A stretch of 35,231 bases of DNA from assembly GCA_019746425.1 (NCBI GenBank), contig JAIERY010000431.1:1-35231 (forward strand), in the 5' to 3' direction. Under the pieces are notes generated by a model. That model was not told where the DNA came from, searched no databases, and saw only the letters and a program-made list of their open reading frames with translations. Both the position numbers and the translations under genes were made by a program. This document shows, one piece after another, positions 31,869 through 35,231 of this stretch; within the stretch, counting starts at the first letter, position 1, and each line of letters starts with the position of its first letter. This stretch comes from Cytophagaceae bacterium. GTDB taxonomy: Bacteria > Bacteroidota > Bacteroidia > Cytophagales > Cytophagaceae.

Positions 31869-33611
31869 ATGTACAGGATTTTATTCATTCTATTATTCAT
31901 TTCTCTTCCCCTTGCTTCTTATTCTCAAAAGAAAAAAGCCGAGCAGTTTTATGAAAGCGGAGTAATGAAGTTTGAATCAAAAGACTATTCCGGAGCGATC
32001 GCAGATTTAACGGAAGCCATACAATTAAAATCCGGATATGCAGAAGCTTATCTAAAACGCGGAGTTTGTAAAAGCTGGCTGGGAGATAATAAAAGCGCGC
32101 TCGAAGATTTGAATGAAGCGGTGAAATTAAAACACAGCGCCGAAGCCTATTTTGAAAGAGCTTATGTAAAATATTTATTATATGAATACGAAGGAGCAAT
32201 AACTGATTTTAATAAAGTCATAGAATTAAAACCCGATTATAAAGACGCTTACTTCAACAGAGGCCTTGCTAAATATGAATTCCAGGATTACATAGGCGCC
32301 CTGTCAGATAATACTAAAGTAATAGAACTAGATCCCAATTATACTTATGCCTATTACAACAGAGGACTGGCAAGGTATGCCATGAAAGATTATAAGGGAG
32401 CATTATCTGATAACAGGCAAGTGCTGAAACTGGATCCCTCCTATCAGAAAGCTCACTACCAGATCGGATTATGTCACTACAATCTGGGAGAGTATGAAGA
32501 AAGCATCAAAGCTTATGACATCTCTATTGAATTAAATCCTAAATATGAGAATGCTTTATACAACAGAGGATTGGCCAAACATTACAATAAAGATTACGCA
32601 GGCGCTATATCAGACTTTTCAAAATTACTGGACATGAATCCTAAAGATTATGAGGCATATTACAGACGCGGTCTTGCGAAATATCTTTTGAATGATTTTA
32701 AAGGCAGTGTGGCTGATTATGAAAAATGTCTGCAGATAAATCCAGAGTTCGAAAAAGCAAAAACAGAACTATCCTTTGCCTCTGCCGAAGCGAAAAGAAG
32801 TCTTGAAACCACTAATACAACGAAAGAAGCGGAGAATATAAATATTGATATTAAGATGCCCCAGATATGGGCTGTTGTAGTAGGTGTTTCCAACTATAAA
32901 GACCCTAATATGAATCTGAAATTCGCAGATAAAGATGCTACGGATTTCTATAATTTCCTCAAGAGTCCTGAAGGAGGCGCATTATCCGATGATCATGTAG
33001 TGCTTCTTACCAATGAAAAAGCTACAAGAAGCAATATCATCAAAGCGCTGAATGAGAAATTTTACAGAGCCTTTGAAGATGATATGGTAATACTATTCTT
33101 CGCAAGCCACGGCCAGCCTGACCCTGTAGGAAATGAAGTTTACTTTTTAAGTCATGATGCTGAGTCAGACAACCTTGGAGGTACTGCAGTATCGCAAATA
33201 GATATTGAAAAAGTATTTACAAGAACCAAAGCAAAAAAGAAAATTTGGATAGCTGATGCATGCCATTCCGGTGGCGCAGGTTTACAGGTAAGGGCAAGTC
33301 ATTCTGCTTTAACCAACAAGCTCCTTACTGAAATAGCAAATTCCAACAATGGAATGGCTATGTTCACCGCCTCTTCCAGCAGTGAATATTCTTACGAAGA
33401 CAGCAAATGGGGAGGTGGGCATGGAGTGTTTACTCATTACCTGTTAAAAGGAATGAAAGGAGAAGCCGATAAAGATAACAATGGATTGATAGAAATAAGA
33501 GAGTTATATGAGTATGTTTACAGACAAGTCTCTAATGATACCAATGGTCAGCAGCATCCGGAACTTAAAGGAAGCTTCGATAATAAATTACCAATAGCCG
33601 TTACAAGATAA
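31869..33611 (+). CDS. Exported TPR protein with C14 caspase (metacaspase-like) domain
   Basis: This 580-residue protein has a signal peptide (MYRILFILLFISLPLASYSQ). Eight consecutive 34-residue TPRs follow (about 24-300; consensus AYFNRGLAKYEFQDYIGALSD). The rest (about 335-575) is a peptidase C14 caspase-like domain: WAVVVGVSNYKD as first strand, His414 in FFASHGQ and Cys465 in IADACHSGG as the catalytic dyad, and then MFTASSSSEYSYED. The protein is predicted to act outside the cytoplasm. With the CHAT protein at 7095 it is the second TPR plus caspase-clan protease exported from this window. Substrates are unknown. Its 3' end is followed by hairpin array G. Confidence 0.93.
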   Translation: MYRILFILLFISLPLASYSQKKKAEQFYESGVMKFESKDYSGAIADLTEAIQLKSGYAEAYLKRGVCKSWLGDNKSALEDLNEAVKLKHSAEAYFERAYVKYLLYEYEGAITDFNKVIELKPDYKDAYFNRGLAKYEFQDYIGALSDNTKVIELDPNYTYAYYNRGLARYAMKDYKGALSDNRQVLKLDPSYQKAHYQIGLCHYNLGEYEESIKAYDISIELNPKYENALYNRGLAKHYNKDYAGAISDFSKLLDMNPKDYEAYYRRGLAKYLLNDFKGSVADYEKCLQINPEFEKAKTELSFASAEAKRSLETTNTTKEAENINIDIKMPQIWAVVVGVSNYKDPNMNLKFADKDATDFYNFLKSPEGGALSDDHVVLLTNEKATRSNIIKALNEKFYRAFEDDMVILFFASHGQPDPVGNEVYFLSHDAESDNLGGTAVSQIDIEKVFTRTKAKKKIWIADACHSGGAGLQVRASHSALTNKLLTEIANSNNGMAMFTASSSSEYSYEDSKWGGGHGVFTHYLLKGMKGEADKDNNGLIEIRELYEYVYRQVSNDTNGQQHPELKGSFDNKLPIAVTR

Positions 33612-33618
33612 AGACTTC

Positions 33619-33669
33619 AGTTGGCAATTGGCAGTTAGCAATTGCCAACTGCCAATTGCCAACTAATTA
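33619..33669. repeat. Heptad word array G, perfect 18-bp inverted repeat
   Basis: Seven units of period 7 run from 33621, such as TTGGCAA and TTGGCAG on the left and CTGCCAA on the right. The perfect 18-bp arms are AGTTGGCAATTGGCAGTT (33619-33636) and its complement at 33647-33664, around a ten-base loop that itself contains CAATTG. It starts eight bases after the caspase stop and ends 14 bases before the purB ATG. The same word appears in array D. Confidence 0.85.
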
Positions 33670-33682
33670 TATTTTTAAAAGA

Positions 33683-35032
33683 ATGAATCTAAACGAACTA
33701 ACAGCCATCTCTCCTATTGATGGAAGATATAGAAAACAGGTAAACAGTCTGGCTCCTTATTTTTCTGAGTATGGCTTGATAAAATACAGAGTATTGGTAG
33801 AAATAGAATATTTTATCGCCCTATGTCAGACTTCCCTTCCGCAGCTTAAATCTTTTTCTAAAAATAAATTTGTTGCGTTACGTGATATTTATCACAACTT
33901 CAATGAGGCTGATGCGAAAAAAATTAAGGAGCTTGAGAAGACCACCAATCATGATGTAAAAGCCGTTGAATATTTTATCAAGTCAAAATTCGAAACATTA
34001 GGCGTCGCGAAATACCAGGAGTTCATACATTTCGGATTAACCTCGCAGGATATCAATAATACAAGCATCCCTCTCCTGCTGAAAGATGCTTTGCAAAAAG
34101 AATTGCTTCCTTTGATTCTACAGGTACAAAAAGAATTAAAAAGTCTTTCGGTTAAATGGAAATCTGTTTCCATGCTGGCAAGAACTCACGGACAGCCGGC
34201 TTCTCCTACCAAATTGGGAAAAGAGATCCTCGTGTTTCATGAGCGGGTAGAAAAACAATTGGAGCTTCTGAAAACCATTCCTTATTCTGCGAAATTCGGT
34301 GGAGCAACGGGTAATTTCAATGCACATTATATAGCCTATCCTAACATTGACTGGGTAAAGTTTGCCAATAACTTCGTCAACAAAACTTTAAAGCTTGACA
34401 GAAGTCAGCACACTACACAGATCGAACATTACGATAATCTGGCTGCGCTCTTCGATAATCTTAAGAGGATAAACACTATTTTCATTGATCTTGACCGCGA
34501 TATGTGGCAATATATTTCCATGAATTACTTCAGGCAGAAAATTAAAGAGGGAGAAGTCGGTTCATCCGCCATGCCGCATAAAGTAAACCCTATTGATTTT
34601 GAAAACTCAGAAGGAAACTTAGGGATTGCCAATGCCATTTTAGAACACCTTTCGGCAAAGCTTCCCATTTCAAGACTACAAAGAGACCTGACAGACTCTA
34701 CTGTTTTGAGAAACGTCGGAGTACCTGTTGCACATATTGTAATCGCAATGAGATCTTTGTTAAAAGGAATTTCAAAACTGGAACTCAATAAAGATGCCAT
34801 CGATGCAGATCTTGAAGAGAACTGGGCGGTAGTAGCAGAAGGAATTCAAACCGTATTAAGACGTGAAGGATATCCTAAACCTTATGAAGCGTTAAAAGCT
34901 TTAACGCGCACCAAAGAAAAAATTACCGCTGCTGCTATCAAAAAATTCATTGATACACTTGATGTAAATGATGCAGTGAAAAAAGAATTGCATAGCATAA
35001 CACCACAGAGTTATACGGGAATAAAATTTTGA
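33683..35032 (+). CDS. purB: Adenylosuccinate lyase
   Basis: This 449-residue enzyme of purine synthesis cleaves SAICAR and adenylosuccinate, releasing fumarate. The N terminus MNLNELTAISPIDGRYRKQV is typical of the family. ARTHGQPASPTKLGKE and HFGLTSQDINNT are the substrate-binding segments, and the superfamily signature GSSAMPHKVNPIDFEN holds Ser294/Ser295 on the catalytic loop. The ATG at 33683 was chosen because an in-frame TTG nine codons upstream lies inside array G. Its TGA stop is the first three bases of array H. Confidence 0.97.
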   Translation: MNLNELTAISPIDGRYRKQVNSLAPYFSEYGLIKYRVLVEIEYFIALCQTSLPQLKSFSKNKFVALRDIYHNFNEADAKKIKELEKTTNHDVKAVEYFIKSKFETLGVAKYQEFIHFGLTSQDINNTSIPLLLKDALQKELLPLILQVQKELKSLSVKWKSVSMLARTHGQPASPTKLGKEILVFHERVEKQLELLKTIPYSAKFGGATGNFNAHYIAYPNIDWVKFANNFVNKTLKLDRSQHTTQIEHYDNLAALFDNLKRINTIFIDLDRDMWQYISMNYFRQKIKEGEVGSSAMPHKVNPIDFENSEGNLGIANAILEHLSAKLPISRLQRDLTDSTVLRNVGVPVAHIVIAMRSLLKGISKLELNKDAIDADLEENWAVVAEGIQTVLRREGYPKPYEALKALTRTKEKITAAAIKKFIDTLDVNDAVKKELHSITPQSYTGIKF

Positions 35033-35057
35033 ATCGTGAATATTGAATTATGAATTC
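35030..35057. repeat. Heptad word array H (on purB stop codon)
   Basis: Four 7-nt units, for example TGAATAT and TGAATTA, start exactly on the purB TGA stop codon. No inverted arm is visible. The word is unlike that of any other array in the window. Confidence 0.6.
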
Positions 35058-35086
35058 ATATAAAGAAACATTCTGTGCAAGCTTAA

Positions 35087-35231
35087 AGCTCTTGGAAACC
35101 CGAACTTGAATCTGTTAATAAGATAAATACAATACTTCTTCAAAAAGAAAAACTTAATAAAGAAGAATTCTCAGAAATTATAAAAATTTTTAATCTTACC
35201 AATAAGCAAACTCATTACAATGGCTCAGCAT
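35087..35231 (+). pseudogene. Open fragment at right edge, no start codon
   Basis: The frame reads WKPELESVNKINTILLQKEK, then EEFSEIIKIFNLTNKQTHYN, and is open to the window end. It looks like real protein text, but has no ATG, GTG or TTG after the TAA at 35084-35086, so the 5' part is lost or frameshifted. A different frame just upstream begins MNSYKETFCASLK from array H sequence. The family is not recognised. It could be the start of a decayed gene that continues beyond the window. Confidence 0.4.

Noticed and set aside
22064-33669. CRISPR arrays
   Set aside because: The repeats are 7-8 nt, degenerate and without spacers of constant length; no cas genes are present.
1-35231. tRNA or rRNA genes
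   Set aside because: No cloverleaf with GTTCRA-type T-loop or conserved rRNA segment was noticed in the spacers; a covariance-model search would be decisive.

Overview
The window looks like chromosome of a Bacteroidota bacterium, most likely a Cytophagales-type glider or degrader. The evidence is a very large secreted protein with a type IX secretion (T9SS) type A sorting domain, tandem DUF2846 and DUF4136 exported proteins, a HU-CCDC81/SPOR protein, ExbB/ExbD/TonB genes, several outer-membrane barrels, TAnnTTTG-type promoter boxes, low use of Shine-Dalgarno sequences and AT-rich spacers. The genus cannot be fixed by eye. No rRNA, tRNA, CRISPR array, transposase or phage gene was seen.

Layout. 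0-13 kb: a decayed fragment at the left edge, an exported DUF2846 protein, a barrel-like protein, a 33-residue lysine-rich microprotein, the 1433-residue Ig-like T9SS adhesin (-), an exported CHAT-domain (caspase-clan) protein (+), a Crp/Fnr regulator, a stand-alone receiver protein, a possible 50-residue microprotein, and a DUF4136 lipoprotein followed by two long inverted repeats. 13-22 kb (-): a tight seven-gene operon in the order giant TPR protein, outer-membrane barrel, HU-CCDC81/SPOR protein, ExbB, ExbD, TonB-like protein, FolC. It reads as an energised trans-envelope complex plus a folate enzyme. 22-27.4 kb: housekeeping genes holA, tyrS, a patatin-like lipase, a metallo-beta-lactamase-fold hydrolase and accA. 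27.6-29 kb: a 91-residue hypothetical protein, a PorT-like barrel and a 41-residue microprotein. 29.2-30.6 kb: a gene graveyard holding pieces of at least four genes: a HI0933-type flavoprotein, a TonB-dependent siderophore receptor, a small c-type cytochrome and an unidentified protein. 30.6-35 kb: an oxygenase-type ferredoxin/NAD(P)H reductase, an exported TPR-caspase (C14) protein and purB, with another decayed fragment at the right edge.

The most unusual signal is not a gene. From 13.1 kb to the right end, eight intergenic spacers are filled by short arrays of degenerate 7-nt words (8-nt in one case). The word differs from locus to locus. Most arrays begin at or within a few bases of a stop codon, and five are folded into inverted repeats. 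At two loci the stop codon itself lies inside the array, and at three loci the array is open enough to create false N-terminal extensions of the next gene. The left 13 kb has none of these arrays but has two REP-like inverted repeats with shared GTCAT/ATGAC ends. The arrays resemble in principle the heptanucleotide STRR repeats of cyanobacteria, but here the word changes at each site while period and position stay constant.
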